NCBI GenBank assembly: GCA_020161755.1 | Contig: JAIUOS010000001.1 | Span: forward strand, 210,633-274,632 | Length of the DNA stretch: 64,000 nt | Direction of reading: 5' to 3' | DNA from: Actinomycetota bacterium | GTDB taxonomy: Bacteria; Actinomycetota; Actinomycetes; Propionibacteriales; Propionibacteriaceae | Part shown: positions 16,750 through 25,114 of the stretch, piece after piece | Layout: every line of letters begins with the position of its first letter | How positions within the stretch are numbered: the stretch's first letter is position 1 | The notes under the pieces: generated by a model | The model's database searches: none | Told to the model about the DNA's origin: nothing | The model's input: the letters and a program-made list of their open reading frames with translations, nothing else | Program-made: the position numbers and the translations under genes

Positions 16750-17556
16750 TCAGCCGGCCAGCGGCTCGCGCTCGGTGAGCGCGTCCCGGGCGCGTCCGAG
16801 ACTGCGTCGCAGGATGCGGGACACCTGCATCTGCGAGACGCCGAGACGGCGTCCGATCTCGGCCTGGGTGCAGCCCTCCTCGAAGCGCCACCGCAGCACC
16901 AGCCGCTCGCGTCCGGTGAGCCCGGCGAGCGCGCGCTGGAGGGCGAGGCGATCGATGAGCGCCTCGGTGCCGCCATCCTCGGCCAGGGTGGCGCCGAACG
17001 TGGTGCCCGAGTCGGCGTCCACCGGTGCGTCCAGCGACCACGGACGGTAGCTGCCGTCGGCGACCGTGGCCTCGCGGACGAGGCCGGCGTCCACCCCCAG
17101 CTCGTCGACGAGCTCGGCGGTGGTGACCCGCCGCCCGAGCCGCTGCTCGAGCTGCTGGCCCTGCCGGCTGGCCCGGGCGCGCAACTCCTGGATGCGGCGC
17201 GGCGGCCGCACCATCCAGCAGTGGTCGCGGAAGTGGCGCTTCAGCTCGCCGGTGATCGTCGGGACGGCGAAAGCGACGAAGCTGCGTCCCTCGCCCGGAC
17301 GGAAGCGGCGGACGGCGAGGAACAGGGCCACCCGGGCCACCTGGACCAGGTCGTCACGGTCGGCGCCCCGATTGGCGTAGCGGTTGGCGAGGGCGTCGCA
17401 GAGGCCGAGGTTCAACTCGACGACCTCGGCGGTGAGGGCTGCCCGTTCGGATTCGGCGGTGCAGGTGGCGAGCCGACCGAGGAGTTCGTCGGTGCGGAGT
17501 TCGCGGGTGCTGGGATCTGCGGTGACGCTGGAAGTGGACGCGTTTCCACGTGCCAT
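16750..17556 (-). CDS. RNA polymerase sigma factor, SigB/SigF/SigG group
   Basis: A 268-residue group 3 sigma-70 factor for the general stress response. Region 2 carries YANRGADRDDLVQVARVALF and AFAVPTITGELKRHFRD; region 3 follows (ELRARASRQGQQLEQRLGRR); region 4 has the helix-turn-helix CTQAEIGRRLGVSQMQVSRI. ATG 17556 (MARGNAS) is chosen because AGAAGGAG lies 6 nt upstream. No anti-sigma or anti-anti-sigma gene is adjacent, which is unusual for this group. Downstream lie csbD and a small membrane gene, its probable targets. Confidence 0.92.
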   Translation of the reverse strand: MARGNASTSSVTADPSTRELRTDELLGRLATCTAESERAALTAEVVELNLGLCDALANRYANRGADRDDLVQVARVALFLAVRRFRPGEGRSFVAFAVPTITGELKRHFRDHCWMVRPPRRIQELRARASRQGQQLEQRLGRRVTTAELVDELGVDAGLVREATVADGSYRPWSLDAPVDADSGTTFGATLAEDGGTEALIDRLALQRALAGLTGRERLVLRWRFEEGCTQAEIGRRLGVSQMQVSRILRRSLGRARDALTEREPLAG

Positions 17557-17843
17557 CGTCTGCTCCTTCTGGAGTGACGCCTGAGTCGGCACGTGGTTTG
17601 ACCGCTCTGACACTTCGAGACTCGCAGCGGCCCCGCCGGGGCGTCAACAAGGGGACCCCCGGAGACCACCCTGATCACGCTCAATTCGACGCCTCCGGTA
17701 CGCAATTCCGCGCAGGTAAAGCGCTTTCATGGCCTCTGTGCGGACGCAGGCGCCCCTCCCCGTGGCTCGCCCGACGGCAGCTCGCCGGATGCCGCTCGCA
17801 GCGTCCGCAGCGGTGGGATAGTGGCAGTACCGAGGTGAGGAAC

Positions 17844-20660
17844 ATGCCGGCCAGCCCGTCCACCCGCCCGGCACGATGGGACGCGTCCCTGCTCCCGTCC
17901 GCCGAGGTGCTGGAACAGCTCGGCTCCGACGCCGACGCCGGTCTCAGCTCCGCCGAGGCCGCCGCCCGCCTGGCCACCCACGGCCCGAACCTGCTGCGCG
18001 TCCAGCCCGGCGTCCCGCTGTGGCGCCGCGTCCTGGCCCAGTTCGCCGACCCGCTGGTGTACCTGCTGCTGGTGGCGGTCGCGATCTCGCTGGTCGCCTG
18101 GGTGGCCGAGGGCGCCCACGGGTGGCCGGTGGACGTCCTGGTCATCCTCGCGATCCTGGTCGCGAACGCCGCGATCGGGGTCGTGCAGGAGCAGCGCGCG
18201 GCGGACGCGGTGGCCGCGCTGGCCCGGCTGACCGCCCCGACCGCCACCGTGCTGCGGGACGGCCGCCTGCTGTCGGTGCCCGCCGGCGAGCTGGTGCCCG
18301 GTGACGTGCTCGACCTCACCGAGGGCGACGCCGTGGCCGCGGACGCCCGGCTGGTCGCCGCGAGCGGCTTGCGGGTGCTCGAGGCAGCGCTGACCGGCGA
18401 GAGCGAGGCGGTCACGAAGGACCCCGCACCGCTGCCCGCGCGGGCCGGCGTCGGCGACCGGCTCGACATGGTGCACCGCGGGACCGCGGTGGTGCAGGGC
18501 ACCGGACGGGCGGTGGTCACCGCCACCGGCATGGACACCGAGGTCGGCGCGATCGCCGAACTCCTGGAGTCGACCGCCGAGGAGCCCAGCCCGTTGCAGC
18601 GCGACCTCGCCCGGGTCTCGAAGATGCTCGGCGCCGGCGTGGTGGCGATCGCGGTGGTGGTGATGGTCGTCACGGCCGTGGCCAACGGCGTCCACACCCT
18701 CTCCGACGCGGTCAGCGTGCTGCTGCTGGGCGTGTCCCTCGCCGTGGCGGCCGTGCCCGAGGGGCTGCCGGCGATCCTGTCGCTGGTGCTGGCCATCGGC
18801 GTGCAGCGGATGGCCGGGCGCGGCGCGGTGGTGAAGCGGCTGCACTCGGTGGAGACCCTGGGCAGCGCCACCGTGATCGCGTCCGACAAGACCGGCACGC
18901 TGACCCGCAACGAGATGACCGTGCAGCGGGTGCTGACGCCTTCCGGCGAGGTCGAGTTGAGCGGGGTGGGGTACCGCTGCGCCGGTGCGGCGCGGGTGCG
19001 CTCGGGCGAGCTCGGCCCGCTGATGGCCGAGGTCGAACTCGTCGTCCTCGGCGGGGCGCTCGCGAACAACGCCAGCGTCGAGGAGTCGGACGCGGACGTG
19101 GAGGTCCACGGCGACCCGACCGAGGCGGCCTTCCTGGTCGCGGCGCGGAAGCTGGCCGGCCTGGAGGCGCGGGCGCGCGCGTTCGAGCGGCGCGGCGACA
19201 TCCCGTTCACCGCCGAGCGCCGGCTGATGTCGTCGGTGGGCTGGCACGGGACGCTGGGCCGGCTCGCGATCGTCACCAAGGGCGCGGCGGACGTGCTGCT
19301 GGCACGGTGCACCGCCGTCCAGCGCGGCGACGAGGTGGTGCCGCTCGACGAAGCGGAGCGGTCCCGATTGGTGGACGGGATCGAGCGGCTCTCGGCGCAG
19401 GCCTACCGCGTCCTCGGCGTCGGGTACGCGTGGTTCGGGCCGGACGAGGGGCCGGACGTGCTCGCGCGGCTCGCCGGCGAGGACGCCACCAGCCTCGAGC
19501 AGGGGCTGGTGTACGCCGGCGCGGTCGGCATCATCGACCCGCCGCGCGCGGAGGTGGCCGCCGCCATCGCGGACGCCCGGCGGGCCGGCGTCCGGGTGTT
19601 GATGATCACCGGCGACCATCCCGCGACCGCGTCCCGGATCGCCACCGACCTGGGCATCGCGAACGCGGACGCGCCGGTGACCACCGGTGCCGACCTCGAC
19701 AGCCATCCCGCCGAGTGGCTGGCCGGACGCGTCCGCACCGGCGCGGTGTACGCCCGGGTGGCGCCCGCGCACAAGCTCGCCCTCGTCCGCGCGCTGCAGG
19801 CGGGCGGGCAGGTGGTCGCGATGACCGGCGACGGCGTCAACGACGCACCCGCCCTGAAGGCCGCCGACATCGGCGTGGCGATGGGCAAGGGCGGGACGGA
19901 GGTCAGCCGCGACGCCGCCGACCTGGTGCTGGCCGACGACAACTTCGCCACGATCGTGGCGGCTGTCCGGGAGGGCCGGCGGATCTTCGCCAACATCGGC
20001 AAGTTCCTGCGCTACCTGCTCTCGTCCAACCTCGGCGAGGTGTGCACGGTGTTCGGGGGCGTGGTGTTCGCGGGCGCGCTCGGGCTGTCGGCCGTGGCGG
20101 AGGGCGAGCTGGCGGTGCCGCTGCTGGCCACCCAGATCCTGTGGATCAACCTCGTGACCGACTCGGCGCCGGCGCTGGCGATGGGCGTCGACCCGGAGGT
20201 GGACGACGTGATGGCGCGTCCGCCGCGCCGGGCGGGCGCGCCGGTGATCGACCGGGCGCTGTGGCTGCGGATGGGCGTGACCGGCCTGCTGATGGGGCTG
20301 GTGGCGTTGTTGGCGATCGACGCCTTCCTGCCCGGCGGGCTGGTGCCGGGGGAGGGCTCGATGGACGTGGCCCGGACGGCCGGCTTCACCACGCTGGTGT
20401 TCGCCCAGCTGTTCAACGCCTTCAACGCGCGCTCGCTCACCACGTCCGCGTTCAGCGGGCTGTTCTCGAACCGGTGGCTGTGGGCGGCCGTGCTCGTCGG
20501 GGCGGTGCTCCAGGTGGCCGTGGTGAACGTGCCGTGGCTCCAGGTGGCGTTCGGCACCGTCCCGCTCGAGCTGTCGCAGTGGGCGATCTGCGTGGGGTTG
20601 GCCTCGGTGGTGCTGTGGGCCGACGAACTGGTCAAGCTGGTCCTTCGGCGCCGCTCCTGA
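17844..20660 (+). CDS. Cation-transporting P-type ATPase, P2 (calcium type)
   Basis: A 938-residue membrane pump. An N-terminal cation ATPase domain (LSSAEAAARLATHGPNLL) precedes two membrane helices, the actuator domain with LTGESEAVTKD, helices with AVPEGLPAIL, and the phosphorylation motif SDKTGTLTRN with D348. TGDGVNDAPALKAADIG is the hinge motif, and a C-terminal domain with six helices completes the P2 architecture. PEGLP fits Ca2+ or Mn2+ transport; Na+/K+ types cannot be excluded. ATG 17844 has GAGGTGAGG just upstream. It is divergent from the sigma factor gene; the 287-bp gap holds no other gene that I can see. Confidence 0.9.
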   Translation: MPASPSTRPARWDASLLPSAEVLEQLGSDADAGLSSAEAAARLATHGPNLLRVQPGVPLWRRVLAQFADPLVYLLLVAVAISLVAWVAEGAHGWPVDVLVILAILVANAAIGVVQEQRAADAVAALARLTAPTATVLRDGRLLSVPAGELVPGDVLDLTEGDAVAADARLVAASGLRVLEAALTGESEAVTKDPAPLPARAGVGDRLDMVHRGTAVVQGTGRAVVTATGMDTEVGAIAELLESTAEEPSPLQRDLARVSKMLGAGVVAIAVVVMVVTAVANGVHTLSDAVSVLLLGVSLAVAAVPEGLPAILSLVLAIGVQRMAGRGAVVKRLHSVETLGSATVIASDKTGTLTRNEMTVQRVLTPSGEVELSGVGYRCAGAARVRSGELGPLMAEVELVVLGGALANNASVEESDADVEVHGDPTEAAFLVAARKLAGLEARARAFERRGDIPFTAERRLMSSVGWHGTLGRLAIVTKGAADVLLARCTAVQRGDEVVPLDEAERSRLVDGIERLSAQAYRVLGVGYAWFGPDEGPDVLARLAGEDATSLEQGLVYAGAVGIIDPPRAEVAAAIADARRAGVRVLMITGDHPATASRIATDLGIANADAPVTTGADLDSHPAEWLAGRVRTGAVYARVAPAHKLALVRALQAGGQVVAMTGDGVNDAPALKAADIGVAMGKGGTEVSRDAADLVLADDNFATIVAAVREGRRIFANIGKFLRYLLSSNLGEVCTVFGGVVFAGALGLSAVAEGELAVPLLATQILWINLVTDSAPALAMGVDPEVDDVMARPPRRAGAPVIDRALWLRMGVTGLLMGLVALLAIDAFLPGGLVPGEGSMDVARTAGFTTLVFAQLFNAFNARSLTTSAFSGLFSNRWLWAAVLVGAVLQVAVVNVPWLQVAFGTVPLELSQWAICVGLASVVLWADELVKLVLRRRS

Positions 20661-20669
20661 ACGGGACGT

Positions 20670-20701
20670 GGACCGAAAGGGGACAGTCCCCTTTCGGTCC
20701 A
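20670..20701. repeat. Family A palindromic repeat
   Basis: A perfect palindrome GGACCGAAAGGGGACAGT-CCCCTTTCGGTCC-type unit between two converging genes: 9 nt after the P-type ATPase stop and 15 nt from the dps stop. The placement fits a bidirectional terminator. Confidence 0.9.
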
Positions 20702-20716
20702 CCCGGGTTCGGGGGG

Positions 20717-21226
20717 CTACCCCGGGATGGTCCCGGACGCGCTCTCGAGGTGCGCGCGGACGAACCACTGGAACTTCTCCAGCTGGGCGGTGTGCTCGAT
20801 CAGCATGTCCTGGGTGACCAGGTCGAGGTCCTCGAGCGCGTCCATGACCTTGCGGTTGGAGGCGACGACCCCGTCGTAGACCTTGTCGAGCTCGCGCAGG
20901 TGGTTCTCCACCAGGTCACGGCCGAGCGGGTAGTCGTCCCAGGTGCGGATCGCGATGATCGAGCCCGGTGTTCCCTTGGGGGACGAGCCCAGCGCGGCGA
21001 TGCGTTCGCCCACCTCGTCGGCGTACAGCCGCACCAGGTCGACCTGGGGGTCGATCATCTCGTGGACGCCGATGAAGTGCGGCCCGACCACGTTCCAGTG
21101 CACGTGCTTGAGGGTGAGTTGCAGGTCGTTGTAGCAGGCGAGCCGCTCCTGGAGCAGCTCGACGACCTGGGCGGCCGCCTCGGCGTCGAGTCCGGGGAGG
21201 GTGAAGCGGGTCTTGGCTTTCGCCAT
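20717..21226 (-). CDS. dps: Dps-family DNA-binding ferritin-like protein
   Basis: A 169-residue Dps that would store iron in a 12-subunit shell and protect DNA from oxidative damage. The ferroxidase signature LKHVHWNVVGPHFIGVHEMI followed by D supplies His and Asp ligands at the subunit interface, near residues 39-59. The N-terminus is short and basic (MAKAKTRF), a possible DNA-contact tail. A good RBS (GAGGAGAA) precedes ATG 21226. It converges on the P-type ATPase and belongs functionally with the nearby stress sigma factor, though no GTTT-N15-GGGTA promoter was found upstream. Confidence 0.93.
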   Translation of the reverse strand: MAKAKTRFTLPGLDAEAAAQVVELLQERLACYNDLQLTLKHVHWNVVGPHFIGVHEMIDPQVDLVRLYADEVGERIAALGSSPKGTPGSIIAIRTWDDYPLGRDLVENHLRELDKVYDGVVASNRKVMDALEDLDLVTQDMLIEHTAQLEKFQWFVRAHLESASGTIPG

Positions 21227-21278
21227 GGGGTTCTCCTCACGTGAGCGTGTTCACCCTGTCCAGTACCCCCACCCGGCG

Positions 21279-21343
21279 GAACGAAAAGGGGACAGTCCCC
21301 TTTCCGTTCACCGGACCAAAAGGGGACAGTCCCCTTTCGGTCC
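21279..21343. repeat. Family A palindromic repeat, two units
   Basis: Units at 21279-21309 (GAACG...CGTTC arms) and 21313-21343 (GGACC...GGTCC arms), each with AAAGGGGACAGTCCCCTTT. They lie 7 nt beyond the stop of the minus-strand DUF456 gene and about 50 nt upstream of dps. Confidence 0.9.
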
Positions 21344-21350
21344 GTCCGGG

Positions 21351-21830
21351 TCAGATGCCGGCCAGTACCGCGACCAGCCAGACCCCGGCGGCGGCCAGCG
21401 CCAGGCCGAGCTCGGCGATCAGGCCCAGCCCGGTGGCCTTCAGGCCGACCAGCGCGGACGCCCACGCGCGGCGAGGCTCGCGCAGCCGCGCGTACTCGGC
21501 GAGGAACAGGCCCAGCGGGAAGAACAGCAGCAGCCCGACCACCGGGACGACGAAGAATCCGACGATCCCGGCCAGCCCGGCAACCACCAGCGAGCGCCCC
21601 GGGACGCCCGCCGCCCGGGTGTGCTTGGCCTGGACGAACCAGGTGACCACCGCGCCGGCCACCAGCAGCACCGCGCACGCGGCGAACACGGCCCACGCCG
21701 GTCCGGTGCCGGTCACGATCGCCCAGACCAGGATCGAGAGCCCGATCAGGATCGAGCCCGGCAGCACGGGGATGACGATGCCGATGAGCCCGACCAGGAT
21801 CACCAGACCGACCACGATCTCCAACAGCAC
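21351..21830 (-). CDS. DUF456-family membrane protein
   Basis: A 159-residue membrane protein of unknown function, with four or more hydrophobic stretches (VVGLVILVGLIGIVIPVLPG, SILIGLSILVWAIV, AVFAACAVLLVAGAVVTWF, and a Gly-rich C-terminal pair). IPVLPG after the first helix and FFPLGLFLAEYARLR near the C-terminus are typical of DUF456. GTG 21830 (VLLEIVVG) is chosen because GGAGGACG lies about 6 nt upstream; ATG 21872 is possible. It is divergent from cobT. Family A hairpins follow its stop. Confidence 0.82.
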   Translation of the reverse strand: MLLEIVVGLVILVGLIGIVIPVLPGSILIGLSILVWAIVTGTGPAWAVFAACAVLLVAGAVVTWFVQAKHTRAAGVPGRSLVVAGLAGIVGFFVVPVVGLLLFFPLGLFLAEYARLREPRRAWASALVGLKATGLGLIAELGLALAAAGVWLVAVLAGI

Positions 21831-21945
21831 GATTCCGTCCTCCGCACAGAAGCTTCTGCGAACAGTGTGCATGGCGGCTCCGCACGCCCGGGCTGGTTAG
21901 GGTGTGGGGGCCGGCGCCGTGGTGGCGCCGCGTCCAGGAGATCCG

Positions 21946-22989
21946 ATGAACCCGCCCGCCGTACGCACTCCCGTCCACGCCCCCAGCAACGCCGCCTACG
22001 CCGCGGCCCGCACCCTCAGCGACGGGCAGGCCAAGCCACTCGGCGCGCTCGGCGACCTCGAGGACCTGGCCGCGTGGGTGACGTCCTGCCAGGGCACCTG
22101 CCCGCCGCGCCAGCTCGACGACGTCCGGGTGGTCGTCTTCGCCGGCGACCACGGCATCGCTGCGGACGGGGTGTCCGCCTACCCGACCGAGATCACGCCG
22201 GCCATGGTGTACGGCATCGCGGGCGGACACGCCGGCGTGTCGGCCCTGGCCGCCGCCAACGCGGTGACGGTGCGGGTCTACGACCTCGGGGTCGCGGTCG
22301 ACTTCCCCGACCTGCCCGCGGAGGTAGGCCGGTTCAAGGTGCGCCGGTCGTCCGGCGCGATCCACCTCACGGACGCGCTCAGCCGCGCCGAGGTCGAGCA
22401 GGCGCTCGCGGCCGGCGACACCATCGCGGCCGAGCAGGTCGCGGACGGTGCCCAGCTGCTGATCGCCGGCGACCTGGGCATTGGCAACACCACGATCGCC
22501 GCGGCCCTGATCGCCGCCTCGCTGGGGGTGCCGGCCGCCGCGGTGACCGGACGCGGCACCGGCATCGACGACGGAGCCCTGGTGCACAAGACGGCCCTGG
22601 TCGAAGCGGCCCTGGCCCGGGCGGGCGGACGGGTGGTCGACCCGGTCGAGCGCCTCGCCGCGCTGGGCGCGGCCGACTTCGCGGCCGCGGTCGGGTTCGT
22701 CGTCGGAGCCGCGCGGCGCGGCGTCCCGGTGCTGCTGGACGGGGTGATCGCGGCCGCCGAAGCCCTCGTCGCCGAGGACCTCGCGCCCGGCACCAAGGCG
22801 TGGCTGCGGGCCGGCCACCGGTCCACCGAGCCCGGCCAGGCGCTCGCGCTGGACCGCCTCGGCCTCGCGCCGCTCATCGACCTGTCGACGCGGCTCGGCG
22901 AGGGCAGCGGCGCGGTGCTGGCCGTCCCGATCGTCCGCTCTGCGGTCGCCGCGCTCACCGGTATCGCCCAGCTCTCCGACCTGACATGA
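21946..22989 (+). CDS. cobT: Nicotinate-nucleotide--dimethylbenzimidazole phosphoribosyltransferase
   Basis: A 347-residue enzyme that activates dimethylbenzimidazole to alpha-ribazole phosphate for the lower ligand of cobalamin. It carries FAGDHGIAADGVSAYPTEIT, DLGIGNTTIAAALIAA, and the catalytic glutamate E319 in RLGEGSGAVLA. RBS AGGAG lies 6 nt before ATG 21946. It overlaps cobS by 4 nt. No cobalamin riboswitch can fit in the short leader, so regulation must be elsewhere. With cobS and cobU nearby it completes nucleotide-loop assembly. Confidence 0.95.
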   Translation: MNPPAVRTPVHAPSNAAYAAARTLSDGQAKPLGALGDLEDLAAWVTSCQGTCPPRQLDDVRVVVFAGDHGIAADGVSAYPTEITPAMVYGIAGGHAGVSALAAANAVTVRVYDLGVAVDFPDLPAEVGRFKVRRSSGAIHLTDALSRAEVEQALAAGDTIAAEQVADGAQLLIAGDLGIGNTTIAAALIAASLGVPAAAVTGRGTGIDDGALVHKTALVEAALARAGGRVVDPVERLAALGAADFAAAVGFVVGAARRGVPVLLDGVIAAAEALVAEDLAPGTKAWLRAGHRSTEPGQALALDRLGLAPLIDLSTRLGEGSGAVLAVPIVRSAVAALTGIAQLSDLT

Positions 22990-23753
22990 GCGGCTTCGCC
23001 GGGCTGCGGCTCGCGGTCGGGCTGCTGACCGTCGTGCCGGTGCGTCCGCCCGACGACCTCGGTCGTGGACCGGCGCGGACGGCGATGGTGCTCGCGCCGG
23101 TGGCGGTGCTGCCGGTGGCGCTGGTCGCCGCCGGGGTCGGGTGGCTCGGGGTGGGGGTCGGGCTGCCGGCGTCGTCGGCCGGCGTCCTGGTGGTGGCGGT
23201 GGTGGCGTTCGGTACCCGCGCGATGCACCTCGACGGGCTGGCCGACACCGCCGACGGCCTCGGCTCGGGCAAGCCTGCCGACCAGGCCCTGGCGATCATG
23301 CGGCGCGGCGACATCGGGCCGATGGGAACGGTGACGCTGGTCCTGGTCCTGGCGGCGGAGGCGCTCGCGTCCGGGGTGGTGCTGGGCCGGCCGTTCGGGT
23401 GGCTGTGGCTGGTGGCATTGCTCTGTGCCTCCCGCGGGGTGCTCGCGCTGGCCTGCCTGCGCGGCGTACCCGCGGCGCGTCCGGACGGGCTGGGCGCCCT
23501 GGTCGCCGACAGCGTCCCGCTCCCGACGGTCGCCGCGGTGTGGGTGGTGCTGGCCGCGCTCCTGACCGGCGTGGGCGTCCTGGCCGGTCAGGCGTGGTGG
23601 CTGCCGCTCATCGGGGTCGTGATGGCGCTCGGCCTGGCCTGGTGGCTGCTCCAACGCTGCGTCGACCGGCTCGGGGGCATCACCGGCGACGTCCTGGGTG
23701 CGTTGGTGGAGCTGTCCGCCGCGGTGCTGCTGGTGGTGGCCGCCGTCCCCTGA
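22986..23753 (+). CDS. cobS: Adenosylcobinamide-GDP ribazoletransferase
   Basis: A 255-residue membrane enzyme that joins alpha-ribazole to adenosylcobinamide-GDP. It contains the signature MHLDGLADTADGLGSG with the acidic residues of the active site, and six or so hydrophobic segments. The late CVDRLGGITGDVLGA is also typical of the family. ATG 22986 overlaps cobT by 4 nt, so the two are co-translated. A family B repeat begins 9 nt after the stop. Confidence 0.95.
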   Translation: MSGFAGLRLAVGLLTVVPVRPPDDLGRGPARTAMVLAPVAVLPVALVAAGVGWLGVGVGLPASSAGVLVVAVVAFGTRAMHLDGLADTADGLGSGKPADQALAIMRRGDIGPMGTVTLVLVLAAEALASGVVLGRPFGWLWLVALLCASRGVLALACLRGVPAARPDGLGALVADSVPLPTVAAVWVVLAALLTGVGVLAGQAWWLPLIGVVMALGLAWWLLQRCVDRLGGITGDVLGALVELSAAVLLVVAAVP

Positions 23754-23761
23754 GGCTGGGT

Positions 23762-23838
23762 GGGAGGATCCGGCCGCGATTCGGCGGAGAGTTGAGCGGA
23801 TCGCGCAGATCCGCCGTCCACAGGGGGAATCCTCCCGC
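23762..23838. repeat. Family B palindromic repeat, third copy
   Basis: GGGAGGATCCGGCCGCGATTCGG to GAATCCTCCCGC, between the converging cobS and tetR genes. The ends match the copies at 12704-12780 and 13754-13832; the middle (CGGATCGCGCAGATCCG) is itself an inverted repeat. Confidence 0.85.
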
Positions 23839-23857
23839 CCGCACGCGGAAGGGGGCG

Positions 23858-24499
23858 TCAGTCCGCCGGCAGCGCAGCGTCGACGCGGGCGGCGATGCCG
23901 GTGAGTACGACGTCGAGGTAGTCCTCGAAGCGCTGGTCGGCGTCCGAGACCAGGTGCTGCCCGGCCGCCGTGACCAGCGGTACCTCCGCAGCGATCGCCG
24001 GGTCGGACGCGGTGAGGAGGTAGCGGTCGGTCGACGCGATCGACTGCTCCTCGATCACGAACCCCACGACGAGGGCGGTCACCAACTGCACTGCCGTGGC
24101 CGCGTGCGCGAGCTCGAGCCCGCTGCGGGTCCACCGTTCCATCCAGAGCTGCTGGGCCCGCAGCACCTCGGGGTCGGTGACGCGGGCACCGCTGAAGGTG
24201 CGGGCGCCGTCCCGGTGGAGCAGGTACTCGGCCCGGATCACCCGGGCGTAGGCGGCCAGGCCCTCGCGCCAGCCCGCGGGTTCGGGCTGGGCGGCGAGCG
24301 TGAAGGCCATCCGGCGTCGCACCTCGGTGGCCATCTCGTCGAGGATCTCCTGCTTGCTCGCCACGTGCCAGTACAGGGCGGGCGCCCGGACGCCGAGCCG
24401 GCCGGCGAGGGCGCGCGCGGTCACCCCCTCGAGTCCCTCCTCGTCCAGGAGTTCGAGGGCGGCCTGCACGATTCTCTGGCGGCTGATCCCTTTGGCCAC
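23858..24499 (-). CDS. TetR-family transcriptional regulator
   Basis: A 213-residue repressor. The N-terminal helix-turn-helix is EGVTARALAGRLGVRAPALY followed by WHVASKQEIL, closest in style to tetracycline-repressor-like (TetR_C) members with a longer ligand-binding domain. The C-terminal domain is helical with no recognised ligand pocket. GTG 24499 has TAGCGT 6 nt upstream and no RBS, so it may be made from a leaderless mRNA. It lies 54 nt downstream of cobU on the same strand, but control of cobalamin genes is not shown. Confidence 0.88.
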   Translation of the reverse strand: MAKGISRQRIVQAALELLDEEGLEGVTARALAGRLGVRAPALYWHVASKQEILDEMATEVRRRMAFTLAAQPEPAGWREGLAAYARVIRAEYLLHRDGARTFSGARVTDPEVLRAQQLWMERWTRSGLELAHAATAVQLVTALVVGFVIEEQSIASTDRYLLTASDPAIAAEVPLVTAAGQHLVSDADQRFEDYLDVVLTGIAARVDAALPAD

Positions 24500-24553
24500 G
24501 CGTCCACGCTAACACCGCCGCGGCCCTTGCCCGGACGGCGGCGCCGGTGGCGG

Positions 24554-25087
24554 CTACAGGGTGAGGGGCCGGCCGGCCACCATGAGCACGACCTCGTCGC
24601 AGGTGTCGCCGACCCGCTGGTTGATGCGGCCCAGGTGGTCGGCGAACAGACGGCCCGAGCGGTACTCCGAGACCAGACCCCAGCCGACCTCGTTGGTGAC
24701 GACCACCACGTCCGGTTCGTGCGCCGACAGTGCGCTGACAAGCGCAGACACCTCGGCGTCGAGCCGCGGGGCCCAGTCGGGCGCGTCGGCGTCCCAGGAG
24801 TCCCAGGAGTCCATCAGCCGGGTGAGCCAGGTGCCCAGGCAGTCGATCAGGACCGGCCCGTCCGCGCCCTGCACGGCCGCGGCGAGGTCGAGGGTCTCGA
24901 CCGTCCGCCACGACGGGGGACGGCGTAGCCGGTGCGCGGCCACGCGGGCCGCCCACTCGGCGTCCTTGGCCGGATCGGCGGGGTAGCCGGCGGTGACGTA
25001 GCTGACCTCGGCGTCCGTCGGCAGCAGGGTCTCGGCGTAGCGCGACTTGCCGCTACGCACGCCACCGGTTACCAGAACGTGAGCCAT
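24554..25087 (-). CDS. cobU: Adenosylcobinamide kinase/guanylyltransferase
   Basis: A 177-residue bifunctional enzyme that phosphorylates adenosylcobinamide and transfers GMP to it. The Walker A loop GGVRSGKSRYAE is at residues 8-19, and HRLRRPPSWRTVE carries the histidine that takes the guanylyl group. VLIDCLGTWLTRLM and VVTNEVGWGLV are family strands. It supplies the substrate of CobS but is encoded on the opposite strand. TAGGGT lies 7 nt before ATG 25087, suggesting a leaderless transcript. The promoter region is shared with the divergent glutaminase. Confidence 0.94.
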   Translation of the reverse strand: MAHVLVTGGVRSGKSRYAETLLPTDAEVSYVTAGYPADPAKDAEWAARVAAHRLRRPPSWRTVETLDLAAAVQGADGPVLIDCLGTWLTRLMDSWDSWDADAPDWAPRLDAEVSALVSALSAHEPDVVVVTNEVGWGLVSEYRSGRLFADHLGRINQRVGDTCDEVVLMVAGRPLTL

Positions 25088-25114
25088 GGCTCGAACCCTA
25101 CTAACCTCACCGGG

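Noticed and set aside
17727-20768. Very long minus-strand open frame opposite the P-type ATPase
   Set aside because: The plus strand carries all P-type ATPase motifs; the minus-strand product is a His/Arg/Gly-rich shadow.
21873-21945. Cobalamin riboswitch upstream of cobT
   Set aside because: The leader is too short (about 70 nt) and lacks a B12-box-like sequence.
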